Assembly (NCBI GenBank): GCA_004335835.1
Contig: RWJK01001070.1
Span: 25,722 to 89,721, forward strand
DNA length: 64,000 bases
Direction of reading: 5' to 3'
Source of the DNA: Scenedesmus sp. ARA3
Lineage: Eukaryota > Chlorophyta > Chlorophyceae > Sphaeropleales > Scenedesmaceae
The notes beneath the pieces are model-generated. The model was not told where the DNA came from. It worked only from the letters and a program-made list of their open reading frames with translations, and searched no databases. The position numbers were made by a program, and so were the translations under genes. Positions 25,670-35,068 of the stretch are shown one piece after another (within the stretch, counting starts at the first letter, position 1; every line of letters begins with the position of its first letter).

Positions 25670-27428
25670 TTCAGTGAAACATGAGAGTTGGTTTGTATCA
25701 ACCTACTGATGTTGAGGGACTGCAGGCTGCTGAGCAGAGTAATCATCGGCGAAAGCTGCAGGAACAAGCAGAGGTGCAGGACAGGCAGGCAAGTGGACAA
25801 GGCTTGTTACTTACAACCTACACACACGCGACCAGTCAGCGTGTTGCCAGACAATCCCAAGCGCCCCAGGTCAGGCGTGCATACAGCGCCAGCGCCTCCT
25901 GTTAAGCTATGGATTAAATGTCATTTGTCATAACGTAACACCTACACACTCCTGATCAGTCAGCGTGTTGCCAGGCGTGCCCAGGCGCCCCAGGTAAGGC
26001 GTGCATACAGCGCCAGCGCCTCTTGCCACTACCTTGTGGGTCATGCGTCATACCTTCACCTTCACACATCCCTGATCAGTCAGAGCGCTGAGATGTACTG
26101 ATGCTCCAGGTTGCGTGCATACAGCGCGAGCGCCTCCAAGCAAACCATGAACTCTTTATATGTTATGTCAAGTGACAAATCACAACAACTCCACACACAC
26201 CTGGCCAGTCAGCGCGTTGCCGGAGATGTCGTGATGCTCCAGGTTAGGTGCATACAGAGTGAGCGCGTCTGGCACGGTTGCAAGTCATATGTCGGTTTAC
26301 ATACCATACGTGCGATCATGACATGTCACATAACATGTGACACACCATACCAGTTACACACACCTGACCAGTCAACGCATTGCCGGATATGTCCAGGTGC
26401 TCCAGGTTGCGTGCATACAGCGCGAGCGCCTCTTGCAAGACTGTCACATGTCACATGCCATATGACATGTCATGACATGTGACCATCACACGTCATGTAA
26501 AATGTGACATAACATAACAGATACACACACCTGGCCAGTCAAGGCGTTGCCGGATATGTCCAGGTGCTCCAGGTTGCGTGCATACAGCGCGAGCGCCTCT
26601 TGCAACACTGTCACATGTCACATGCCATATGACATGTCATGACATGTGACCATCACACGTCATGTAAAATGTGACATAACATAACAGATACACACACCTG
26701 GCCAGTCAAGGCGTTGCCGGATATGTCCAGGTGCTCCAGGTTGCGTGCATACAGCGCCAGCGCCTTGGGAAATGACCCACTGAAGCCGTTGTTTGCTGCG
26801 CTGTAGGTGGTCAGCTCGCTCCAATCGCGGCTGGCAGGCTGCAGAAACGGCAATAATACAAAGCGCAAAAGGCAGCAGGCAGCGATTTGCGTGTCAGGAA
26901 CAGAACCGGCAGTTACGTCAGGTGTGTGCAAGGTGCAGCAAGGCAGTGGTGGCTGGGTATGTGCTAGGCGGTTGCAGCTAGCTTCGGCAGCTTTGCAGGC
27001 AGTTGCGTCCAGCTCAGGTGCCAGAATATTCAATCAGTTGCGCTGCCACTTCATCCACAACTGGCTCAGCAAGCAGCGCTGATCTCCAAAAGCCGTGCAG
27101 GCATTCCGTCTGGTGCTGCTGCGTGTCCTCAAGCCACTGCCCCCCTTACCAGTGCCCCTATAAGTGCATTGCTGGCCAGATTAAGCTGCATCAGCTTCCT
27201 GCAGCGCTCCACCACGCCTGTGCGGCTAGTTCATGAGATGTCATATGTCATGTGACATAACATAACATGACTCACACAACCGACTAGCCAACCCTTCTCA
27301 CCAGTGGGCCTGTGAGTGCATTGCTGGCCAGGTTGAGCTGCATCAGCTTCCTGCAGCGCTCCACCACACTTGCCGGGCCGTCCAGCAGGTTCACGCGCAC
27401 ATTCAGCACTGCCAACTCGCTGGCATCT

Positions 27429-27475
<47 letters not shown>

Positions 27476-28638
27476 TGGCTGTCCAGACTCACAGCAGCGC
27501 ATCAGCAGACCTAGACAAACACCTAGAGAACACGCTGCATCAACGGTCTGCTGCATTGGTGCTTGCCTGCTCAAAGCACTTTTGAAACCATGCTTTTCTC
27601 ACCGCTGCACAGGGTGGGTGGCAGCTCCCCACTGAGAAATCATCTCCAGCAATGCAGTAACAAACTTCATCTTACACATGCTGCGTACCAGCTGTTCGGC
27701 AGCAGTGCGGCAGAACCACAAATCAACCCACTCTCCGCTCACCGCTGCACAGGGTGGGTGGCAGCTCCCCACTGAGCGAGTTCATCTCCAGGTTCAACTG
27801 CCGCAGCCCCTTCAGCTGCCCCAGCTGCTGCGGCAGCTGCCCAGTCAGCCCTAAGAGCTCCTCGCTGCCTTCATTGCCTCCAAACTGTGTGCCCAGGTTG
27901 ATGTGCTGCAGCTTGCTGAGCGTGTGCAGCCAGCCGGGCAGCGGGCCATTCATCCAGTTGTTGGACAAGTTGATGTAGGTGAGGTTGCGCAGCTTGGACA
28001 GGGCAGCGGGGATGGTGCCTGACACCCAGCACGCGGCTGCAGAGGTGGGCGGAGCGGGCAGTCACAGAACGCAGCTGTTTAGTGCGAAGCAGACGGTGTT
28101 GAGCACAGTCAGCCCGCAACAGTGCCTGCTTTCAACAGTTGCTGCAAGATCCTGTTGCACGTCTGTTACACGCATGTTGCACGCCTGCCCAACGCCCCCA
28201 CGCCATGCTGCGGCTGCTGCTGCTGCTGCTGTTCACCTAAGTTGAGGACCTTCAGGTTCACCAGCTGCGAGTACTGCTCGGGAATGCTTCCAGCCAAATT
28301 GTTGGCCTCAAGATTGAGCACAGTCAGCCCACAGGCGTGGATGGATAACAGGCTGCTGACCATGCCTGGGTTGGACAGGCTGGCATTCAAATTGTTGCTG
28401 CGGTACAGAGCAGTACGGTACACCATTGCAGGTTACAGTCTGGCAGCGGAAGGTAGCAGTAGGTTGGTGCGTGGTGTTTGGCTGCAGTGCTGGAAACAAG
28501 GGGTGCCGTTGCTGCTGCAAGCGTCTGCAGCAGCGCCAGCGCGAGGTTACTGCTGCTGCTGCTAACAGTACTGCTGCTCCACACAAGCCATGAAGCGCGC
28601 TTGTTGCATTACGTCCCAGTCCCTGCTGTCAAGTCTGC

Positions 28639-28673
<35 letters not shown>

Positions 28674-29147
28674 GGATGCAATGTGCACTTTGAGTACGCA
28701 TCATATCCCATTGTGCTTGTGATGTGTGACCTGCAACTCTTTATGCTGTGGAGGCCACCTTCCCAATGCCAATGAGTGACAGTAGATGCATAACCGCACA
28801 TAATGCTAGCCCTGCCAGCCAGACTGCTACTCACATCGGCAGGTCAATCGCCTTGATGCCATGCACAGCGCTGCAGTCTCCCTTTGCCACATCCGCTGCC
28901 TGGCAGCAGGTGATACCCCACCACCGGCAATAGGCAGGTGATCCTGCTGCTGCTACAGGTGTCACAAGCTTGCTGCAAGGCGTGCTCTTCACACGCTGCC
29001 ATCCATACTCCTTGTCCCATGGGTCTGACACGTTATTTGTTACTTTATAGAAAGTGGCAAGCGCCTCACACAAGTACAGCTGGCAGCTGCTGCCGCAGAC
29101 ACCGTTGGATACTCCAGGGCATGACTGTGGCAGGGGTGACCTGCTGC

Positions 29148-29180
<33 letters not shown>

Positions 29181-29292
29181 CGCCCGTAGCTCCGAGCGCT
29201 GAAGGAGCAGCTGCGACTGTGTTCGAGGACTGAACCGCGAACAGCAGGCACAAAGCTGCGAGCCACAGCAAGCAGCAGTTCCTGCTGCTCAT
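13065..29292 (-). CDS. LRR receptor nucleotide cyclase with tandem C1 and C2 catalytic domains
   Basis: Eighteen exons: 28835-29292, 28237-28397, 27743-28036, 27302-27426, 26698-26838, 25336-25496, 24599-24729, 23689-23879, 22953-23123, 22061-22333, 21104-21181, 20389-20487, 18522-19698, 17089-17284, 16131-16819, 15567-15859, 14829-15062 and 13065-14339. They total 6147 nt, giving 2048 aa, with every phase matching. Residues 1-22 are a signal peptide. A Cys-rich cap with YCRWWGITC and about ten LRRs follow (LTYINLSNNWMNGPL, LEHLDISGNALTGQ), then a Cys-containing juxtamembrane part and one membrane span near 637-661. C1 starts at VSIVVTDV; it has metal Asp700 and Asp743 (EGDS), and is split by a roughly 370-residue Gln/Ser/Ala insert before VRIGVATGPL. 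C2 has VTIVFASV, with Ser at the first Asp position, and VNCAAR (Asn1610, Arg1614), then a distant FSFKGSGTFDMVQI. C1 lacks Asn/Arg and C2 lacks the first Asp, so they probably form one active site as in animal transmembrane adenylyl cyclases. Whether the substrate is ATP or GTP is not clear. Confidence 0.9.
14640..15300 (-). repeat. Extra copies flanking cyclase exon 17
   Basis: Part of exon 17 (14829-15062) is repeated on both sides. A copy at about 14645-14755 repeats the segment for GRASYYGHSVNCAARYMD. A copy at about 15195-15297 repeats its first codons and the ctgcag acceptor. Neither copy is a complete exon. Confidence 0.75.
17215..17900 (-). repeat. Six copies of the start of cyclase exon 14
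   Basis: The segment coding ELLSDVANGGQILLDEPTF with its acceptor recurs near 17220-17286, 17350-17406, 17463-17530, 17595-17663, 17715-17785 and 17845-17900, at intervals of about 110-130 bp. Only the first (plus-strand leftmost) continues into a full exon. The others are partial acceptors lying in the upstream intron. Confidence 0.85.
18072..18610 (-). repeat. Three copies of the end of cyclase exon 13
   Basis: The segment coding VVVRIGVATGPLTAGSDVAS and the following residues recurs at about 18072-18150, 18300-18380 and 18530-18610, roughly 230 bp apart. The 18530 copy is joined to the long exon 13; the other two lie in the following intron. Confidence 0.85.
19655..20110 (-). repeat. Four copies of the start of cyclase exon 13
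   Basis: The segment coding VQQAFAQLKAWGIRPGEQL, with its acceptor, is present at 19640-19698, about 19770-19815, about 19895-19940 and about 20030-20099. The copies alternate between complete and shortened forms. Only the copy ending at 19698 opens into the long exon. Confidence 0.85.
21330..22510 (-). repeat. Repeated copies of the transmembrane exon (cyclase exon 10)
   Basis: The full exon is 22061-22333. Two long copies at about 21580-21790 and 21825-22005 repeat the membrane span or juxtamembrane part, RLKGAPVASRLGDKASVSIV and the gtgagg donor. Further short donor-end pieces lie at about 21360-21580. A copy of the exon's first half (YEPSWDANRTTLTC) lies at about 22455-22505. The 21580 copy retains a potential membrane segment in frame. 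Confidence 0.85.
23040..24910 (-). repeat. Copies of cyclase exons 7, 8 and 9 in neighbouring introns
   Basis: Exon 9 (22953-23123) has a second partial copy near 23270-23360. The start of exon 8 (coding GIIRPYNVTTNSSC) is repeated near 24005-24045, 24125-24155 and 24230-24270. The start of exon 7 (coding LSYSLEGVDLSNN) is repeated near 24805-24856. The copies keep ctgcag or ctgccag acceptors and are followed by (CTG)n tracts in coding orientation. Confidence 0.8.
25090..25775 (-). repeat. Copies of both ends of cyclase exon 6
   Basis: The LRR exon 6 is 25336-25496. Its end (LAQLDASNNNFVGTIPAAI) is repeated at about 25100-25195. Its start (LPTVITLLSSLQSLDI) is repeated at about 25560-25612 and 25710-25757. 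A (GGCA)n run lies at 25640-25668 between them. Confidence 0.8.
25830..26777 (-). repeat. Array of LRR exon 5 donor-end copies, 167-bp period at one end
   Basis: The segment coding LYARNLEHLDISGNALTGQ with a gtgtgtg donor occurs once in the full exon 5 (26698-26838). About six more partial copies lie to the left, near 25830, 25950, 26065, 26200, 26365 and 26525. Units 26409-26575 and 26576-26742 are almost identical over 167 bp, intron included, so that duplication is recent. The intron part is rich in short palindromes of the acatgt/catatg kind. Confidence 0.9.
27125..27790 (-). repeat. Copies of cyclase exon 4 and of the exon 3 end
   Basis: A diverged copy of exon 4's second half (RCRKLMQLNLASNALTG region) lies at about 27145-27215. 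The end of exon 3 (GELPPTLC with its donor) is copied at about 27598-27645. Both copies lie in introns on the 3' side of the real exon. Confidence 0.75.
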
Positions 29293-29939
29293 GGCAGCTA
29301 GCAGCGGCTCTCCCGCGCAGGGATCGCCGTGGTTTTACTTAAATGTATGTTGCATATCGTTGACCTCAGCTTCATCCAGCGAGCAGCAGTTTAGCGGCCC
29401 GGTGTGTTGGAAAATGCTGTTGAATGGGCGAAGGCGATTGACCGGTCTCCTTGCGAACAAGCTGAACCAACAAACAGTTGAAAACACTGAATGGCTGCAC
29501 AGTAAGCTGGGTGAAGCACACAAGTCGCTGCAGTTCTTGCCCGAGTTCAGTTAGGAGCCAGTGTGTGTGACAATGTCCGGCCCGCTTCAACATACAGCCG
29601 CATGTGCGCTGCGGAATGTGCATATTTGTTATTATGTATAAGTTATTTAACTGTCTAACAAGAACTTAGAGGAAGACTCGCGATGGCCCGGACACCTAAA
29701 TGTACGAAGTACTCGCAAGAACCACCCAGAGTGGAGTGAGGTCACAGCAGAGGCGGTGCAGCTTGGCTTCATCAACTTCCACTGCTGCTCCTGTTAGCCC
29801 CTTACACCATCGAATCCCATGTCCCGTTGTAGTCTCAGTCACCATCATGGCATGACACTCACCACAGCTGGCAGTATCACAAGCCCAGTGCTGTAGAGCA
29901 CAAGTGCACGGCACGCAAGCATGTACTGTGTTGAGCTTC
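29293..29939. other. Cyclase 5' flank, no gene seen
   Basis: This is the presumed promoter and 5' UTR region of the receptor cyclase, which starts at 29292 and reads left. An AT-richer patch lies at 29620-29660. No ORF here has a recognisable motif. Confidence 0.4.
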
Positions 29940-30330
29940 TTGCACACAAACTCACGGCGAGCTGCGAGCGCTGGCTCCAGTTCTGCCCCGCAGGCTGCAC
30001 CATCTGCTGCAGCAGCTGCTGCACAATTTCCTGAGGCAACTCCTCTGCCAGCTCTACTGCAGCGAGATTGCTGCGCAGCTGCTGCGGGCTGGCTGCCCCG
30101 CTGAGGTATACTCACCTCAACTTCAAGTGTCGCCAGACTTAGAGCTCTACAGCAAGACAACACAGCACTTCCGGGCATGTGCTTTTTGAGGCTAGTTTCA
30201 AGCTAGCTGTGAGCATTGGCTCCAGTACTCCCCAGCAGGCTGCACCATCTGCTGCAGCAACTGCTGCGCCACTTCTCCTGGCAGCTCCTCTGCCAGCTCT
30301 ACTGGCACAAGGCTGCTTCCCACGACAGTA
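29940..30330 (-). repeat. Two downstream copies of the aldo/keto reductase last exon
   Basis: Sequences matching the terminal exon (coding VELAEELPQEIVQQLLQQMV and SQRSQLA) recur at about 29950-30110 and 30186-30310, beyond the stop codon at 30459. A further short copy of the exon start lies at about 30735-30795. The copies are diverged and are not part of the 395-aa model. Confidence 0.8.
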
Positions 30331-30458
30331 TCTCACTGCCCAGAATGCCGTGCTCCTTATTGCCACATGATATACACACCACAACTAGCACTACCGCCAG
30401 ACTTGCAGCTCTGCGGCGCGGCCAGACTACACCACATCACTACCACGTGCTGTCCTGG

Positions 30459-33400
30459 CTAGTTCCAAGCCAGCTGCGAGCGCTGGCTCCAGTACTCCTC
30501 GGCAGGCTGCACCATCTGCTGCAGCAGCTGCTGCACAATCTCCTGCGGCAGCTCCTCTGCCAGCTCCACTGCAGCAAAGTTGCTGCGCAGCTGCTGCGGG
30601 CTGGCTGCGCCACTGAGCACCATGGGGCTGAATGGCTGCTGCAGCACACAGGCCAGCGCCAGCGCGTCTGCTGTAGTGTCGTACTGCAGGATTGAGAAGG
30701 GCAGCACAGAAAGAAGTGGTGTGAGCACCATGGGGTTGAGTAATTGCTGCAGCACACAGGCCAGCGCCAGTGCATCTACTGTGGTGTCCTACTGCAGAAT
30801 TGGGCGGCGTAGGCAGCACAAACAGGGCGTCCCAAAGGTGATGTACTATTGAGCATGGTGCACAGTGCTAGGTTTCTTTACACCGCCACAGGCGCCGCCT
30901 GCGGCAGGAAGCGTTCAGGCCAGGAACAGCTGGCAACACACGTGCTCCAGGCTGTACAGCGTTGCTTGCAGGATGGAGGTGTGCACGCCACACATGTACA
31001 AGCCTACTAGCCTGCAGAGCTGTGCGACTGTTCGGCGCCCCAACCTACAATGACGCAGCTAGGCTGACATAGGGGCTGCGTGCTGCTGCTGCTGCTGCTG
31101 CTGCTGCTGCGCACCTGCTGCGCCGTGTCCTGCAAGAGCACCAGCCGTGATGCGAATTTAGGGTCGCTGTTACGGGCAGTGAGCCGCCCATTGGCCATGG
31201 CCTCCTTGATGATGACTGACAGGCCTGCCTGGTGGGCGGCCAGCAGCGCAGGGCCTGCAGCAGCAGATGCAACACACGATTTGAGATGGTGCCAGGACCC
31301 ACATGCGTCTGTTCTGAAAAAACCAACCACACAGAGGTTGGACAACATCAAGCTGCCTCCTGACCATGCGGCATTGCCTCCTTTGCACAGACTGACAGGC
31401 CTGCCTGGTGGGCGGCCAGCAGAGCAGGACCTGCGGCAGCAGGGTACAACACCACAGCCATAACATAAACGACTCAATGTGCTTATTCTTCAACATGCGC
31501 TGGCTGCACCGCTGCAGGTGTGTTGCTTGGTGTGTTCGTGATGCTATGCAAGTGCAACTCACGCCTGATCCTGATCCTGGTGCAGGTGCCTTGCGCCGTC
31601 ATTCTGTTCCTTATGCGCGTGCGCTGCATCAAACACTGCTGCCATCCAGCATTGGGTTGAAGGTGTTAACCATGCATTACTGCATAACATCGTTCCTGTA
31701 CACACCTGCGGACTGCTCCAGCAGGTTCCAGGTGGCCTGCACGCTGTCAAACAGCAGCTGACCGTCAGGAGCTTGCGCCTGCAGCGCCTGCTGAATGACC
31801 GCAGCCTGCTGCTCGCCTGCAGCAGCAAGTGGGTGGCGGCGCAGCAGCAGGGCGCAGCAAGAAGGCAGTCGTGCGGCAGTTATTGTGATGCAACAGTGAC
31901 AAGTGAGCAGTCAGCGCCTGTTGGATGGCTGCAGCCTGTTGCTCGCCTGAGGCAGGCAGCGGCGGGAGAGTGAGCAGCAGGGCAAATTGACATGCTGGGT
32001 GGTGTGTCTGAGAATGCCGCTAGCAGGTGTACATTTGAGAGCATGCTTGAATATTTCAATGAAACTGTGATGCACACGCACCAGACACCGATAGGCCTAG
32101 CGCCCAGCCCCTCTCAGCCTTCAGCTGCGCCAGTGCTGCCAGCACCTCAGCATTGGCCAGCACGCCACTCTCTAGCGTGGCAGAGTGGATCTGGTACAGG
32201 TCTAAGAAGGGGCCTAGATGCTGGTCCGTCTGCAAAGCAAAGCAGTACAAAGAGGCAGAAGCATGTTACAGCATGCAGCAGTTGATGCGTGTGTGGTGGG
32301 GTGGATTTGGTACAGGTCTAGGAAGGGGCCTAAGTGCTGGTCTGTCTGCAAAACACATCAAGAATGCAAGCGCGTCTCAGCAGATAATGCTTGTATAACC
32401 GACTGAATCTGGTGCAGGACCGAGGTGATGGTCTGTCTGCGCAGGAGAGCAGCACAAAGAGGCAAACGCAAGTTATGACGTGCAGCAGTGAAGGCTTGTG
32501 TTGCCAAGTGGATCCGGTACAAGTCAGCAGGGCAGGGCATCTCCAAAGAGGCACAGGCATGTTACGGCATGCAGCAGTGAATGCATGCGTTGCGGGGCGG
32601 ATCTGGTGCAGGACCAGCAAGGGACTCAGGTGCTGATCTTGTTGGACAGGCAGGAACAACGCACAATAAGGCACGCAGCAAAGAGTGTTGTCAGACAGCA
32701 TGGCATGACAGGGTTACATGACATGATTGCATGACAGAGTATCATGGCAGCATGCGGCTACCGGCGGCCGCTCACCTCTGCAGCCTGAGTCAGCAGGTTG
32801 GCTGCTGTGTGCTCCTTCACCTCGTGGGGCTGGCCCTGCGTGTCCACTGCAGGGAGCAGCGGTAGCAGCAGCAGCAGCAGCAGCAGCAGGAGTGGCGGCG
32901 GCGGCAGCGGCAGCAGCAGCAACGTGACTACCACAGCAGCAGCACTGGTGACGTCATGGGGGTGCATTACGCCCTCTTGCCCGCTTCCTACTGCCAGGCA
33001 CATCCCAAGGCATCCTGGCATCCACCAGCCAGTGACCATATCCAGCATGGTGTATGCAATTGAGACGCAGCTGACGGCATCAGGATGTACTGACAGACCT
33101 TGAAGCACAAGCGGCACAGCTGCAGTTTCACAAACGCATCTATTCAAGCACCTTGCCAGCCGGCGGTGTGCACGTAGCCCCACTTGCTGCCCACCACCGC
33201 ACAGGCGCGATAACGCATCTCGACATCGATGCCACCCACTTGCCCCTATCCTACTGCCAGGACATTCATCAACATGCACAGGAATGCACCAGGCACCGGC
33301 CACATCTATGTGTAGCATACATGTTGCAGCACCAGCGACGCAGCCGCAACTGCACACAAACAGCATTATGGTACACTGCACCTTGCCAGCCAGCGGTGTA

Positions 33401-35068
33401 CACGTAGCCCCACTTGCTGCCCACCACCACCTCCTCAGGCCCAATGCCACGCGCTGCCAGCCAGCCCCCGAGGAACTCCTCAGCACGCCCATAGCTCCTA
33501 GCAGCGTCAAAGTACCTGCATGCGTGCAGCAGACATTACGGCAAACACGACTCATGTCTCAAGGGAAGGAGTGCTGCTGCTGCTGCCAGCCAGCCCCCAA
33601 GGAACCAATCGGCACGCCCGAAACTCCTGGCGGCGTCAGTCAAAGTACCTGCATGCGTGCAGCAGATATCATGGCAAACACCACTCATGCCTCAAGGGAA
33701 GGAGTGCTGCTGCTGCTGCCAGCCAGCCCCCGAGGAACTCCTCAGCACGCCCGTAGCTCCTGACAGCATCAAAGTACCTGCAGCGTGCAAGCGATTTTGC
33801 GAACGTTACACGATTTTTCCCGAAAGGGAATGCTGCTGCTGCTTCTTGAACTGACATGGTAACCGAACACTGGTGATTGGCGTAGGGCATCTGCTGCAAC
33901 GTTTATCAACGGTCAAACCTGGTCAAACATAACACCCCCCACCTGACGCCACAGGCCCAGGCCTCGTGCAGCACCTGCCAGCAGTGCTGGATGTCGCTCC
34001 CCTGGCCCACCTGCCCAAGCTGTCAGCATACTGTATTGCAGTCAAACCTGGCCAAACTTGGTCAAACCTGGTCAAACCTGCCTCACCTGACGCCGCAGGC
34101 CCATGCCTCGTCCAGCACCTGCCAGCAGTGCTGCCTCATTGCCTCCACGTCAGCGCCGCCTGCCAGGTCAGCGCTGTGGCCCAGGTTGATGTAGCCGGGC
34201 CTGAGTGACATGGAAGAGGCAAACGAAGTGTCACGTGCGTGGTGAAGTCGTGTATTTATGGTGCACGCATAGTGTGAATGCACTTTGGTGTCTGCTGGGG
34301 CAGAGCTGCGGCCCAGGTTGATGTAGCCGGGCCTTGAAAGCACAACAATCGGCATTTTTTTAGTCAGTTGTGTCACCTGCCGCTGCCGTCAAGTACATGC
34401 AGTAGTAGCTTGCACATTGTGAATGATTGTTTTGGGGCAAATTATGGGGCTGCCAGGTCAGCGCTGTGCCCCAGGTTGATGTGGCCAGGCCTCAGCGCGC
34501 ATTGCAAAAGAGTTTGTACTGGAGTTGTACTATGAGTGCATAGCTTGTGCGCACTGAGAAGTCATTATGTATATGTCATGTGAATGTGATGGACGTAAGT
34601 TGCTTTGTGTTATCTTGATTGCGGGTTGAGGCGAAGCACATGCAGCGTTACAGCATGCGCAGCCAGTTGCTGTGGCTGCTGATTCCCCAGGCAGCTCCTG
34701 CTGGGGACGTATTCCCCGTACACAGGCAAGTCAGCAATGGGCACTGCAGCTGGCAAAACTGTGCGCATTCTAGGAGCGGCTGCAGCAGCTGCTGGCGGCT
34801 AGCTGCTGCATTTCCAGCCGCACCTGCCTAATGCTGCAAGGCCCAGCCCCAGGTGCGGCATGCACAGCGGGCCTTGGGCCTTGTGCAAGAACCTCAGCGC
34901 TGCTGCTGCTGCCCCTGACGTTGCAGCCTCTGGGGTGGCGGCTGCTGCTGCTGCTGCTGCGCTGGCTGGTCTAGTTGCTGCTGCTGCTGTTCGTCGCTGC
35001 TGCTGGCTTGCAGCGCAGCTTGCAGGCCCTGCAGGGGGACTCCTGCAGTAACGCAATGACAGCGTCAT
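30459..35068 (-). CDS. Aldo/keto reductase, possibly plastid-targeted
   Basis: Eight exons: 34824-35068, 34087-34200, 33382-33515, 32776-32846, 32082-32229, 31706-31816, 31115-31254 and 30459-30683. They total 1188 nt, giving 395 aa, with all phases matching. The first 60 or so residues are Ser/Arg/Ala-rich and low in acidic residues, like a chloroplast transit peptide (inferred). The AKR barrel follows: MPHLGLGLAALGRPGYINLG; YFDAARSYG with catalytic Asp123 and Tyr128; VVVGSKWGY with Lys154; LYQIHS with His203. The full D-Y-K-H tetrad is therefore present. The C-terminal LSGAASPQQLRSN fits the NADPH-phosphate-binding loop. The family reduces carbonyls with NADPH in the (alpha/beta)8 fold; the substrate cannot be read from sequence. 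It is not in an obvious functional cluster with its neighbours. Confidence 0.92.
31205..34500 (-). repeat. Junction copies in introns of the aldo/keto reductase gene
   Basis: Partial copies of exon ends were found near 31390-31440 (exon 7 start), 31910-31955 (exon 6 start), 32295-32345, 32400-32440, 32505-32545 and 32590-32640 (exon 5 start, TDQHLGPFLDLYQI), 33150-33215 (exon 3 end), 33585-33660 and 33715-33790 (exon 3 start, YFDAARSYGRAEEFL), 33950-33990 (exon 2 end), and 34300-34335 and 34465-34495 (exon 2 start, RPGYINLG). Most copies lack the rest of the exon. Confidence 0.85.

Noticed and set aside
25640..25670. CRISPR-like array
   Set aside because: The repeats here and elsewhere are simple (GGCA)n or exon copies with no regular spacers, and the genome is eukaryotic.
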